In this document: in pieces, positions 9,315 to 16,903 of the stretch
Numbering within the stretch: the stretch's first letter is position 1
Layout of the letters: each line of letters starts with the position of its first letter
Source: Escherichia hormaechei_A
GTDB taxonomy: Bacteria > Pseudomonadota > Gammaproteobacteria > Enterobacterales > Enterobacteriaceae
Length of the DNA: 64,000 bases
Direction of reading: 5' to 3'
Assembly (NCBI GenBank): GCA_042434945.1
Contig: CP170191.1
Location: 4,741,536 to 4,805,535, forward strand
Notes under the pieces: generated by a model
Databases searched by the model: none
Told to the model about the DNA's origin: nothing
What the model saw: only the letters and a program-made list of their open reading frames with translations
Made by a program: the position numbers and the translations under genes

Positions 9315-10055
9315 ATGTTAGATCAAGTATGCCAGCTTGCACGGAATGCAGGCGATGCCATTATGCAGGTCTACGACGGGACGAAACCGATGGACGTCGT
9401 CAGCAAAGCGGACAATTCTCCGGTAACGGCAGCGGATATTGCCGCACACACCGTTATCATGGACGGTTTACGTACGCTGACACCGGATATTCCGGTCCTT
9501 TCTGAAGAAGATCCTCCCGGTTGGGAAGTCCGTCAGCACTGGCAGCGTTACTGGCTGGTAGACCCACTGGATGGTACTAAAGAGTTTATTAAACGTAATG
9601 GCGAATTCACCGTTAACATTGCGCTCATTGATCATGGCAAACCGATTTTAGGTGTGGTGTATGCGCCGGTAATGAACGTAATGTACAGCGCGGCAGAAGG
9701 CAAGGCCTGGAAAGAAGAGTGCGGTGTGCGCAAGCAGATTCAGGTCCGCGATGCGCGCCCGCCGCTGGTGGTTATCAGCCGTTCCCATGCAGATGCGGAG
9801 CTGAAAGAGTATCTGCAACAGCTTGGCGAACATCAGACCACGTCCATCGGCTCTTCGCTGAAATTCTGCCTGGTGGCGGAAGGACAGGCGCAGCTGTACC
9901 CGCGCTTCGGACCAACGAATATTTGGGACACCGCCGCTGGACATGCTGTGGCTGCAGCTGCCGGAGCGCACGTTCACGACTGGCAGGGTAAACCGCTGGA
10001 TTACACTCCGCGCGAGTCGTTCCTGAATCCGGGGTTCCGGGTATCACTTTACTGA
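9315..10055 (+). CDS. cysQ: CysQ, 3'(2'),5'-bisphosphate nucleotidase
   Basis: A Mg-dependent, lithium-sensitive phosphatase of the inositol monophosphatase fold that hydrolyses PAP (from sulfate assimilation) to AMP. It has 246 residues. The metal site motifs are SEEDPPG, DPLDGTKEF and the C-terminal WDTAAGHAV. GAGACGAGGTGG precedes the ATG. It nearly matches E. coli CysQ throughout, while ytfJ, whose 3' end overlaps its last seven bases, is diverged; a segment boundary therefore lies at the 3' end. Confidence 0.96.
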   Translation: MLDQVCQLARNAGDAIMQVYDGTKPMDVVSKADNSPVTAADIAAHTVIMDGLRTLTPDIPVLSEEDPPGWEVRQHWQRYWLVDPLDGTKEFIKRNGEFTVNIALIDHGKPILGVVYAPVMNVMYSAAEGKAWKEECGVRKQIQVRDARPPLVVISRSHADAELKEYLQQLGEHQTTSIGSSLKFCLVAEGQAQLYPRFGPTNIWDTAAGHAVAAAAGAHVHDWQGKPLDYTPRESFLNPGFRVSLY

Positions 10056-10606
10056 GTCAGTAGCTTATGCAGCAGGGCAACCACCTGCTGCACCTCATCC
10101 TGCGTCAGCGCGCCGTCTTTAACCCACTGTACGCGACCGTTTTTGTCCAGCACGACAATCGCTGAACTCTCTTCTTCCAGCTGCCACGCCTTACGCGTCA
10201 CGCCGTTGCTGTCGACAATAAACTGCGACCAGGGATAGAGCTTCTTATTGCTCTCAAGGCTTGAGCGCACAAACATCCCGGAGCCGGGAATCGCGTCGTC
10301 GGTGTTCACGATGGTGGTGGTCTGGTAGCGATCGTGCGGGAGTTTTGCGGCTTTGATCGCTTCCACGAGGGTGGCATTTTTCTCTTTAGCGGATGTACGT
10401 CCGGCAATATGTTGTACAACTCTCACTTTGCCCGCAAGCTGCGCGCTATTCCAGGCTTTATAGCTAAACTTATCATTGTCGAGAATCAATTCTCCCCGGT
10501 CAGCAATCCCGACCGGCGGGACACGTTGTCCTTTTTCAATGTTGTGTGCGGAAGCCATCAGCGGCAGCAACAGGCAAGCTGCTGCCAGGAGGTTACGTAG
10601 GGTCAT
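10049..10606 (-). CDS. ytfJ: YtfJ, periplasmic thioredoxin-fold family protein
   Basis: A 185-residue exported protein of the YtfJ family (thioredoxin-like fold, function not established). The signal peptide ends MASA/H near residue 21. The mature domain includes QHIAGRTSAKEKNA and YPWSQFIVDSNG, and it lacks a CxxC pair, so thiol redox activity is unlikely. It overlaps the 3' end of cysQ on the opposite strand by seven bases. It differs from K-12 at many positions (for example HNIEKGQRVPPVGIADRGEL), unlike both neighbours. Confidence 0.9.
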   Translation of the reverse strand: MTLRNLLAAACLLLPLMASAHNIEKGQRVPPVGIADRGELILDNDKFSYKAWNSAQLAGKVRVVQHIAGRTSAKEKNATLVEAIKAAKLPHDRYQTTTIVNTDDAIPGSGMFVRSSLESNKKLYPWSQFIVDSNGVTRKAWQLEEESSAIVVLDKNGRVQWVKDGALTQDEVQQVVALLHKLLTQ

Positions 10607-10930
10607 GGTGTTTCCTTATTGTTAGCAGGTGATCCGACCACTTGGTCATGCGCTTTTAATCATAAGTGCGATCAATAGGCTTTTCCCGCAATCCCGATGC
10701 CAGTTTGCGGGCGAACGCACATATCCATGCAAAAACGACGGCATATACTGCGCTGTATCACGCTTTGCAAAGATTATTCTGAATAATTGTAATCAAACGG
10801 TAAATAAACTTATGCACACTGGGTAAGTACGAGGTTCTGGTCTATAGTCATTGGGCATCAAAATTTGCGCTCAGGACAGTCGGGCCGATTGTGGCACCGC
10901 AAGAGCGTATGATTCGCAGGAGATACAAGA
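10607..10930 (+). promoter_or_regulatory. ytfJ-ytfK divergent intergenic region
   Basis: 324 bases without a gene. A TATAGT hexamer at 10843-10848 could be the -10 of ytfK but has no convincing -35. CAGGAGATACAAGA supplies the ytfK ribosome site. No Pho box, palindrome or small ORF stood out. Confidence 0.3.
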
Positions 10931-11137
10931 ATGAAAATTTTCCAACGCTACAACCCGCTTCAGGTGGCGAAGTACGTGAAGATCCTGTTCCGTGGACGGT
11001 TGTACATCAAGGATGTTGGCGCTTTTGAGTTCGATAAGGGCAAAATCCTTATCCCAAAAGTGAAGGACAAACTGCACTTGTCTGTGATGTCCGAAGTCAA
11101 CCGTCAGGTTATGCGTCTGCAAACTGAGATGGCTTAA
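10931..11137 (+). CDS. ytfK: YtfK, DUF1107 small protein (stringent-response modulator)
   Basis: A 68-residue basic cytosolic protein identical, as far as I recall, to E. coli YtfK ([18 protein letters not shown]...MRLQTEMA). In E. coli it promotes (p)ppGpp accumulation by favouring SpoT synthetase activity under phosphate or fatty-acid starvation. The AGGAGA ribosome site is well placed. It is followed by a terminator hairpin and then the low-GC Hcp island. Confidence 0.92.
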
Positions 11138-11163
11138 CCAACGTGCTATGCAGTAGTAGTTAA

Positions 11164-11192
11164 AAAGACGGCTCCCGATGGGAGCCGTTGAT
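11164..11192 (+). terminator. Terminator hairpin after ytfK
   Basis: ACGGCTCCC-GAT-GGGAGCCGT is an almost perfect stem followed by TGATGTTT, 30 bases after the ytfK stop. It separates ytfK from the island genes. Confidence 0.75.
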
Positions 11193-11405
11193 GTTTGTAG
11201 CCGTAGTTTCAAATATATTCATTTACTGGATATTTCACGTAATCATTCTGTGATGCGGATAGATTTCACACTTTTATTAAGTGAATCTAAATTTACTTTT
11301 TAGTGTGTAACTGTTGATACAGGACAATAAAGGATTAACTGTATATTGGTCTTTTCTCGTTACGCAGGAACAATGGTTATCTCACTTTGAAAAAGGAGTT
11401 TAATG

Positions 11406-11897
11406 ATGGCTATTCCTGCTTATTTATGGCTGAAGGATGATGGTGGTGCGTTAATTAAGGGGGCTGTAGATGTTAAAGGAAGAGAGTCGAGTATAGAGGT
11501 TAATGGTTTTTCACATAACGTATCAGTTCCTACTGATCCATTGACAGGAAAAATTACAGGAACAAGGAAACATTCAAGCATCATTTTTTTGAAAGAGTTT
11601 GATTCCTCGTCTCCCTATCTATTTAAGGCCGTTTGTACAGGCCAAAAATTAATAAGCGCAGAGTTTAAATGGTATCGTATTAATGATGCCGGGCAAGAAG
11701 TTGAATATAACAATATGCTTTTGGAGAACGTTACTATTGTTGGGGTTTCACCAATAATGCATGATACTAAAGATGTATTAAAGGAGAAGCATAACCATCT
11801 TGAATGTGTAGAAGTACGTTATGAAAAAATCACTTGGAAACATTGTGACGGAAACCTGCTTTTTTCAGATAGCTGGAATGAAAGGGGTAAACAATGA
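11406..11897 (+). CDS. Orphan Hcp-family type VI secretion protein
   Basis: A 163-residue Hcp, the hexameric ring protein of the type VI secretion tube, which also carries small effectors in its lumen. It begins MAIPAYLWLKDDGG, the standard Hcp opening, with an Hcp1-fold beta-barrel throughout (FSHNVSVPTDPLTGKITGTRKHSSIIFLKE in two pieces; VEVRYEKITWKHCDG at the end). An ATG one codon upstream is possible, but the AAAGGAG site at 11392-11398 is better spaced for 11406. No other type VI gene is in the window. The stop overlaps the toxin start (ATGA). The segment is visibly AT-rich against its surroundings. Confidence 0.9.
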   Translation: MAIPAYLWLKDDGGALIKGAVDVKGRESSIEVNGFSHNVSVPTDPLTGKITGTRKHSSIIFLKEFDSSSPYLFKAVCTGQKLISAEFKWYRINDAGQEVEYNNMLLENVTIVGVSPIMHDTKDVLKEKHNHLECVEVRYEKITWKHCDGNLLFSDSWNERGKQ

Positions 11898-12310
11898 GAT
11901 ATCCGGTAAGTGCAGTGAATCCTCATCTTCCCTATGATATATCTTCCTTCTCCCCCGCAGGAGTATCAGTTGTAAGCAACATGATGATAGCTCGTTTTCA
12001 CCGTGGTCCATCAGCGTTAACATATCTTTGGTTTTACAAGCAGGTTCGAGGGCATGGCCCCTGGGATTATAAAAATCAATTAGGCAGGCAATACGAAAAT
12101 TTTGGCAACTTTCATTATGGAGCGGTGGGTATTGCTGCTGGTATAAAACCTGAGATATTGCTACGAGGTGCAGGTATCGCTCAAATTCTGGCGGGAACGA
12201 GTTCTCCTGATTTTGAGAACTATCAAGGACCAGATCCTCATGGCGATGATCCTACAGATCAAACATGGATTAGAGCGGGGATAGACTATGCTCAGCGTGC
12301 TGGTTTCTAG
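11894..12310 (+). CDS. Stand-alone polymorphic toxin type 44 (Ntox44) domain, candidate Hcp cargo
   Basis: A 138-residue protein that I assign to the type 44 polymorphic toxin domain from its conserved pattern: WFYKQVRGHGPWDYK near residue 49, then YENFGNFHYGAVG, LLRGAGIAQ and a C-terminal GDDP..Q.WIRAGIDYA. In larger polymorphic toxins this domain is the C-terminal warhead; here it is free. Its biochemical activity is not securely known. It overlaps hcp by four bases (ATGA, ribosome site AAAGGGG), which suggests translational coupling, and is followed directly by a likely immunity gene. Confidence 0.8.
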   Translation: MRYPVSAVNPHLPYDISSFSPAGVSVVSNMMIARFHRGPSALTYLWFYKQVRGHGPWDYKNQLGRQYENFGNFHYGAVGIAAGIKPEILLRGAGIAQILAGTSSPDFENYQGPDPHGDDPTDQTWIRAGIDYAQRAGF

Positions 12311-12692
12311 GAAGAAAATATATATATTACTCACAATCCTGATCTCTTCCTATGGCATATGGCGTGCTGTTGATGAGTTTCTCTATATCGAGCAAGACAT
12401 TATTCGTAAAGAAAATATCGGGAAGGTTTCTGTACTGTATATTACAGAAAGCAATGCGGGAGCTACGACTTCGAATGTATACAAATATTATCTGGCGTCG
12501 TCAAAAAAATCGGAAGAAGCTTTTTTAGGCGATGTCAGGAACGGGTATGCTCCATTTCTGATAACTACGGATCCTGAAGCAAAAGTAGAGAGTAAAGAAA
12601 ACGCTTTATATATCACAGTCAGTGGAAAAATTTATCAATTTAGCAATATATCTTACTCGACGTTTATCTATTTGAATTCATCACCTTTTTAA
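12288..12692 (+). CDS. Putative immunity protein, membrane-anchored
   Basis: A 134-residue protein overlapping the toxin gene by 23 bases. Residues about 9-27 (KKIYILLTILISSYGIW) form one hydrophobic anchor; the rest, rich in Tyr, Ser and Glu, would lie in the periplasm. Position directly after the toxin, small size and overlap are the usual marks of immunity genes. It resembles small anchored proteins I have seen next to type 44 toxins (possibly the DUF6201 family), but this is not certain. A periplasmic immunity domain would imply a toxin acting in, or arriving through, the periplasm. Confidence 0.65.
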   Translation: MLSVLVSRKKIYILLTILISSYGIWRAVDEFLYIEQDIIRKENIGKVSVLYITESNAGATTSNVYKYYLASSKKSEEAFLGDVRNGYAPFLITTDPEAKVESKENALYITVSGKIYQFSNISYSTFIYLNSSPF

Positions 12693-12722
12693 AAGTTAGG
12701 GTGAATCTCGGAGGGTAAAAGA

Positions 12723-12745
12723 AAGGGCAGCTCACCGCTGCCCTT
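12723..12745 (-). terminator. Terminator of ytfL
   Basis: AAGGGCAGC-TCACC-GCTGCCCTT, a perfect 9-bp stem, lies just beyond the ytfL stop. Read on the minus strand it is followed by TTTCTTTTAC. It may also stop transcripts from the opposing immunity gene. Confidence 0.8.
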
Positions 12746-12751
12746 CATAAA

Positions 12752-14089
12752 TTACGCCGACACCTTCTCTTCCGCATCCGGCAGTTTCGGCACCAGCACG
12801 GTCGGTTTGCTGTCGATCCGGGTCACCAGCAGCTGGTCGATGCGGTAGTTATCGATATCCACCACTTCAAATTTGTAGCCGGCGAATTTCACCGAATCGG
12901 TGCGTTTCGGGATCTTACGCAGCATAAACATCATAAAGCCGCCGATGGTTTCGTAGTTGCCCGACTGCGGGAACTCGTCAATATCCAGTACGCGCATGAC
13001 GTCGTCAATCGGGGTGCCGCCGTCAATCAGCCATGAGTTCTCATCACGGGCGACAATCTGCTCTTCCAGCCCCTGACCGACCAGATCGCCCATCAGCGTG
13101 GTCATCACGTCATTGAGGGTGATGATCCCCACCACCAGCGCGTACTCGTTCATGATCACCGCGAAGTCTTCACCTGCGGTTTTAAAACTTTCCAACGCCT
13201 CTGAAAGGGTTAACGTATCCGGCACAATCAGCGTGTTGCGAATTTGTACGCCGCTGTTCAGTGCCAGGCTTTGGTTAGCCAGCACGCGGTTCAGCAGGTC
13301 TTTAGAATCGACATAACCGATGATGTGGTCAATATCTTCATTACAGACGAGGAACTTAGAGTGCGGATGTTCCGCCACCTTATTCTTCAGGCTTTGCTCA
13401 TCTTCGTGGAGATCAAACCAAATCACGTTTTCACGCGGTGTCATTGAAGACGGAACGGTACGGGATTCCAGCTCAAAGACGTTTTCAATCAGCTCGTGTT
13501 CCTGTTTACGTAACACGCCCGCCAGCGCACCGGCTTCCACTACCGCGTAGATGTCATCAGAAGTGATGTCATCTTTACGTACCATTGGCAGTTTGAAAAT
13601 ACGGAAGATTATGTTCGCCAGGCCGTTGAAGAACCACACCAGCGGGGTGCAAACGTACAGGCAGAAGCGCATCGGGTTGATGATACGCAAAGCCACAGCT
13701 TCTGGCGCAATCATACCGATGCGTTTCGGGGTTAAATCCGCAAACAGGATAAACATGCCAGTCACTAACGAGAAAGAGAGAATAAAGCTCAGTTGCTCAG
13801 AGAGCTCTGCCGACATATAGCGGGAGAACAGGCTGTGAAAAGCTGGAGAAAATGCCGCATCACCGACGATACCGCCGAGAATCGCCACTGCGTTCAGACC
13901 GATTTGGACCACGGTAAAGAACATGCCGGGATTTTCCTGCATATTCAGAACGCGTTGGGCATTTATATTGCCTTCATCAGCCAGCAGTTTAAGTTTGATT
14001 TTGCGTGAGGCGGCAAGCGAGATCTCGGACATCGAGAAGAACGCACTTACAGCGATCAAGCAGAGTATGACTAAAATACTGTTTAACAT
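12752..14089 (-). CDS. ytfL: YtfL (PaeA), CorC/HlyC-family membrane protein, putative polyamine exporter
   Basis: A 445-residue inner-membrane protein. The N-terminal CNNM/DUF21 domain has about four membrane segments (1-180), followed by a tandem CBS pair (about 205-335) and a C-terminal CorC/HlyC domain (about 350-430). In Salmonella the orthologue PaeA affects cadaverine and putrescine efflux in stationary phase. It is almost identical to E. coli YtfL until about residue 427, then ends with a different tail (SKPTVLVPKLPDAEEKVSA). That places a segment junction inside the last codons, next to the Hcp island. Confidence 0.94.
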   Translation of the reverse strand: MLNSILVILCLIAVSAFFSMSEISLAASRKIKLKLLADEGNINAQRVLNMQENPGMFFTVVQIGLNAVAILGGIVGDAAFSPAFHSLFSRYMSAELSEQLSFILSFSLVTGMFILFADLTPKRIGMIAPEAVALRIINPMRFCLYVCTPLVWFFNGLANIIFRIFKLPMVRKDDITSDDIYAVVEAGALAGVLRKQEHELIENVFELESRTVPSSMTPRENVIWFDLHEDEQSLKNKVAEHPHSKFLVCNEDIDHIIGYVDSKDLLNRVLANQSLALNSGVQIRNTLIVPDTLTLSEALESFKTAGEDFAVIMNEYALVVGIITLNDVMTTLMGDLVGQGLEEQIVARDENSWLIDGGTPIDDVMRVLDIDEFPQSGNYETIGGFMMFMLRKIPKRTDSVKFAGYKFEVVDIDNYRIDQLLVTRIDSKPTVLVPKLPDAEEKVSA

Positions 14090-14268
14090 ATCTTATCCGA
14101 CCTTTCAGGCCAGATCCTCGGAAGGGGAAGTTGATTAATTTGTGTGAAATACACATTGAACTCAGCTCGTAGCGTTGAGCCGATTATTTCAGCGGTAGTA
14201 TAGCGTAAAGACGTGTAAACCTGCCAGAGGTCACGTTTTCGGCAAAACGTGGCGGGAGGGAGAGGCTG

Positions 14269-14292
14269 TGCGCCACGCGGCTCGCGTGGCGC
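14269..14292 (-). terminator. Hairpin downstream of msrA
   Basis: TGCGCCACGCG-GCTC-GCGTGGCGC forms a strong GC stem 12 bases beyond the msrA stop, without a clear T-run. A second hairpin, ACGTTTTCGGCAAAACGT, lies at 14233-14250. One or both probably end msrA transcripts. Confidence 0.45.
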
Positions 14293-14303
14293 TGATGCAG
14301 TAA

Positions 14304-14945
14304 TCAGGCCTGCTGGGGAGGCAGGCAAACGCCAATGCCGCCGATACCGCAGTAGCCGTACGGATTTTTATGCAGGTACTGCTGGTGGTCGTCTTCGGCA
14401 TAGTAGAACGGTTTCGCGGTAGCGATTTCCGTCGTGACCTGACGTTTATCACCGGCCGCCTGCATCGCTTCCTGGAAACGCGTCAGGCTGGCGTGGGCGG
14501 CGGCCTCCTGCTCTGGGGTGAGCGGGTAGATGGCCGAACGGTATTGGGTGCCGTGATCGTTACCCTGACGCATGCCCTGCGCCGGGTCATGGTTTTCCCA
14601 GAACACCTGGAGCAGCTGTTCATAGCTAATGACGCTCGGGTCATACACCACACGCACCGCTTCAGCATGACCGGTCTCACCGGAACAGACTTCGCGGTAG
14701 GTTGGGTTAGGCGTATATCCTCCGGTGTAGCCCGCAGCGGTGCTGTACACGCCCGGCAGTTGCCAGAACAGGCGTTCTACGCCCCAGAAGCAGCCCATGG
14801 CAAACAGGGCGATCTCCATTCCATCAGGAACGTTTGTCATTGAATGGTTGTTTACGGCGTGTAATGTTGCCACTGGCATAGGGGTGTTGCGTCCCGGTAA
14901 CGCATCGGCTTGTGATACCAGATGCTTTTTATCGAATAAACTCAC
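14304..14945 (-). CDS. msrA: MsrA, peptide methionine-S-sulfoxide reductase
   Basis: A cytosolic repair enzyme that reduces methionine S-sulfoxide using thioredoxin, 213 residues. The catalytic cysteine is in FAMGCFWGVERLFW (residue about 52); the resolving cysteines lie in NPYGYCGIGGIGVC at the C-terminus. It is divergent from tamA. Compared with K-12 it differs at roughly one residue in ten, concentrated in the region EQEAAAHASLTRFQEAMQAA, so it belongs to the non-E. coli-like segment between ytfL and the middle of tamA. Confidence 0.95.
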   Translation of the reverse strand: MSLFDKKHLVSQADALPGRNTPMPVATLHAVNNHSMTNVPDGMEIALFAMGCFWGVERLFWQLPGVYSTAAGYTGGYTPNPTYREVCSGETGHAEAVRVVYDPSVISYEQLLQVFWENHDPAQGMRQGNDHGTQYRSAIYPLTPEQEAAAHASLTRFQEAMQAAGDKRQVTTEIATAKPFYYAEDDHQQYLHKNPYGYCGIGGIGVCLPPQQA

Positions 14946-15169
14946 GGTGGGGCCTCCCGGGTAGCGTTGTTTCGGTTAAGGTTGTCACGAAGCGTTTAAT
15001 TGAACACAATAAATGCGATGAATGAGTCTAGATTTAATCATAAGAAATATTTGGGTGTTACACCCTTTTTCAACCCGTAATTTGGGTTTTTGGCTTTCAG
15101 GCCGTATTTTGCCGCGGAGCGGCACTGCATTTGCTTCCAGGGTGGAAACAGGGATATTCAGGAGAAAAC

Positions 15170-16903
15170 GTGACAAAGATCCGCCAGTTATGTTTAGTCA
15201 GTTTAATGCTGACCAGCGGGATTGCCAGCGCGGCGAATGTCCGTTTGCAGGTTGAGGGGTTATCCGGGGCGCTGGAAAAAAACGTGCGTGCGCAGCTTTC
15301 TACCATCCAGAGCGATGAGGTCACGCCGGATCGGCGTTTTCGCGCGCGCGTGGATGACGCCATCCGCGAAGGCTTAAAGGCGTTGGGGTACTACGAACCC
15401 ACCATCGATTTCGATTTACGCCCGCCGCCGACGAAAGGACGCCAGGTGTTGATTGCCCGCGTCTCGCCGGGCGAACCCGTCCTGATTGGCGGCACGAACG
15501 TGGTGCTGCGCGGCGGTGCGCGCACCGATCGGGACTACCTGGATCTGCTCAGCACCCGTCCGAAAGTGGGCACCGTGCTCAATCACGGGGATTACGATCG
15601 TTTCAAAAAGTCCTTAACCAGCATTGCGTTGCGTAAAGGTTATTTCGATAGCGAATTTACCAAAGCGCAGCTGGGCATTGCGCTCGGCCTGCATAAAGCC
15701 TTCTGGGATATTGATTATAACAGTGGCGAACGTTACCGCTTTGGGCATGTGACCTTTGAAGGATCACAAATCCGCGATGAATACCTGCAAAATCTGGTGC
15801 CGTTTAAAGAGGGCGATGAGTACGAATCGAAAGATCTGGCGGAACTGAACCGCCGACTTTCTGCTACCGGCTGGTTTAACTCGGTGGTGGTGGCTCCACA
15901 ATTTGATAAAGCGCGCGAAACGAAAGTATTACCATTGACGGGCGTGGTTTCGCCGCGAACAGAAAACACCATCGAAACCGGGGTCGGTTACTCTACGGAC
16001 GTGGGACCGCGCGTGAAAGCGACGTGGAAAAAGCCGTGGATGAACTCATACGGTCACAGTTTGACCACCAGTACCAGTATTTCCGCGCCGGAACAGACCC
16101 TCGACTTCAGCTATAAAATGCCACTGCTGAAGAATCCACTGGAACAATATTATTTGGTGCAGGGCGGTTTTAAGCGCACTGACCTGAACGATACCGAATC
16201 TGACTCCACTACGCTGGTGGCTTCTCGCTACTGGGATCTCTCCAGCGGCTGGCAGCGTGCCATTAACCTGCGCTGGAGTCTCGACCACTTTACTCAGGGT
16301 GAAATTACCAACACCACGATGCTGTTTTATCCTGGGGTGATGATTAGCCGCACGCGTTCTCGTGGTGGCCTGATGCCAACCTGGGGCGACTCGCAACGCT
16401 ACTCTATCGACTACTCCAACACGGCCTGGGGCTCAGATGTCGATTTCTCCGTTTTCCAGGCACAAAACGTCTGGATCCGCACACTGTACGATCGCCATCG
16501 TTTTGTTACACGCGGCACGCTGGGCTGGATTGAAACCGGTGATTTCGACAAAGTACCGCCGGATCTGCGTTTCTTCGCCGGGGGCGACCGCAGTATTCGT
16601 GGCTACAAATACAAATCTATCGCTCCGAAATACGCCAACGGTGACCTGAAAGGGGCCTCGAAGTTGATAACCGGATCGCTGGAGTACCAGTACAACGTGA
16701 CCGGAAAATGGTGGGGCGCGGTGTTTGTCGATAGTGGCGAAGCGGTAAGCGATATTCGCCGCAGCGACTTTAAAACCGGTACCGGGGTCGGCGTGCGCTG
16801 GGAATCGCCGGTCGGGCCAATCAAACTCGATTTTGCCGTACCGGTCGCGGATAAAGACGAACACGGGTTACAGTTTTACATCGGTCTGGGGCCAGAATTA
16901 TGA
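15170..16903 (+). CDS. tamA: TamA, outer-membrane Omp85 subunit of the TAM assembly module
   Basis: An Omp85-family outer-membrane protein that works with TamB in outer-membrane homeostasis and autotransporter assembly. It has 577 residues from the GTG at 15170 (ribosome site CAGGAGAAAAC; the same length as in E. coli). The signal peptide ends IASA/A near residue 20, three POTRA domains follow (about 22-265), then a 16-stranded barrel with GLMPTWG and FFAGGDRSIRGYKY. The N-terminal ~150 residues differ from K-12 at many positions, while everything from LTSIALRKGYFDSEF onward seems identical: an intragenic junction near 15600. It overlaps tamB by four bases. Confidence 0.95.
   Translation: MTKIRQLCLVSLMLTSGIASAANVRLQVEGLSGALEKNVRAQLSTIQSDEVTPDRRFRARVDDAIREGLKALGYYEPTIDFDLRPPPTKGRQVLIARVSPGEPVLIGGTNVVLRGGARTDRDYLDLLSTRPKVGTVLNHGDYDRFKKSLTSIALRKGYFDSEFTKAQLGIALGLHKAFWDIDYNSGERYRFGHVTFEGSQIRDEYLQNLVPFKEGDEYESKDLAELNRRLSATGWFNSVVVAPQFDKARETKVLPLTGVVSPRTENTIETGVGYSTDVGPRVKATWKKPWMNSYGHSLTTSTSISAPEQTLDFSYKMPLLKNPLEQYYLVQGGFKRTDLNDTESDSTTLVASRYWDLSSGWQRAINLRWSLDHFTQGEITNTTMLFYPGVMISRTRSRGGLMPTWGDSQRYSIDYSNTAWGSDVDFSVFQAQNVWIRTLYDRHRFVTRGTLGWIETGDFDKVPPDLRFFAGGDRSIRGYKYKSIAPKYANGDLKGASKLITGSLEYQYNVTGKWWGAVFVDSGEAVSDIRRSDFKTGTGVGVRWESPVGPIKLDFAVPVADKDEHGLQFYIGLGPEL

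Noticed and set aside
11880..11900. Programmed frameshift that would fuse Hcp with the type 44 toxin
   Set aside because: The toxin frame has a TAA two codons before its ATG, and a good ribosome site (AAAGGGG) serves that ATG, so separate coupled translation is the simpler reading.
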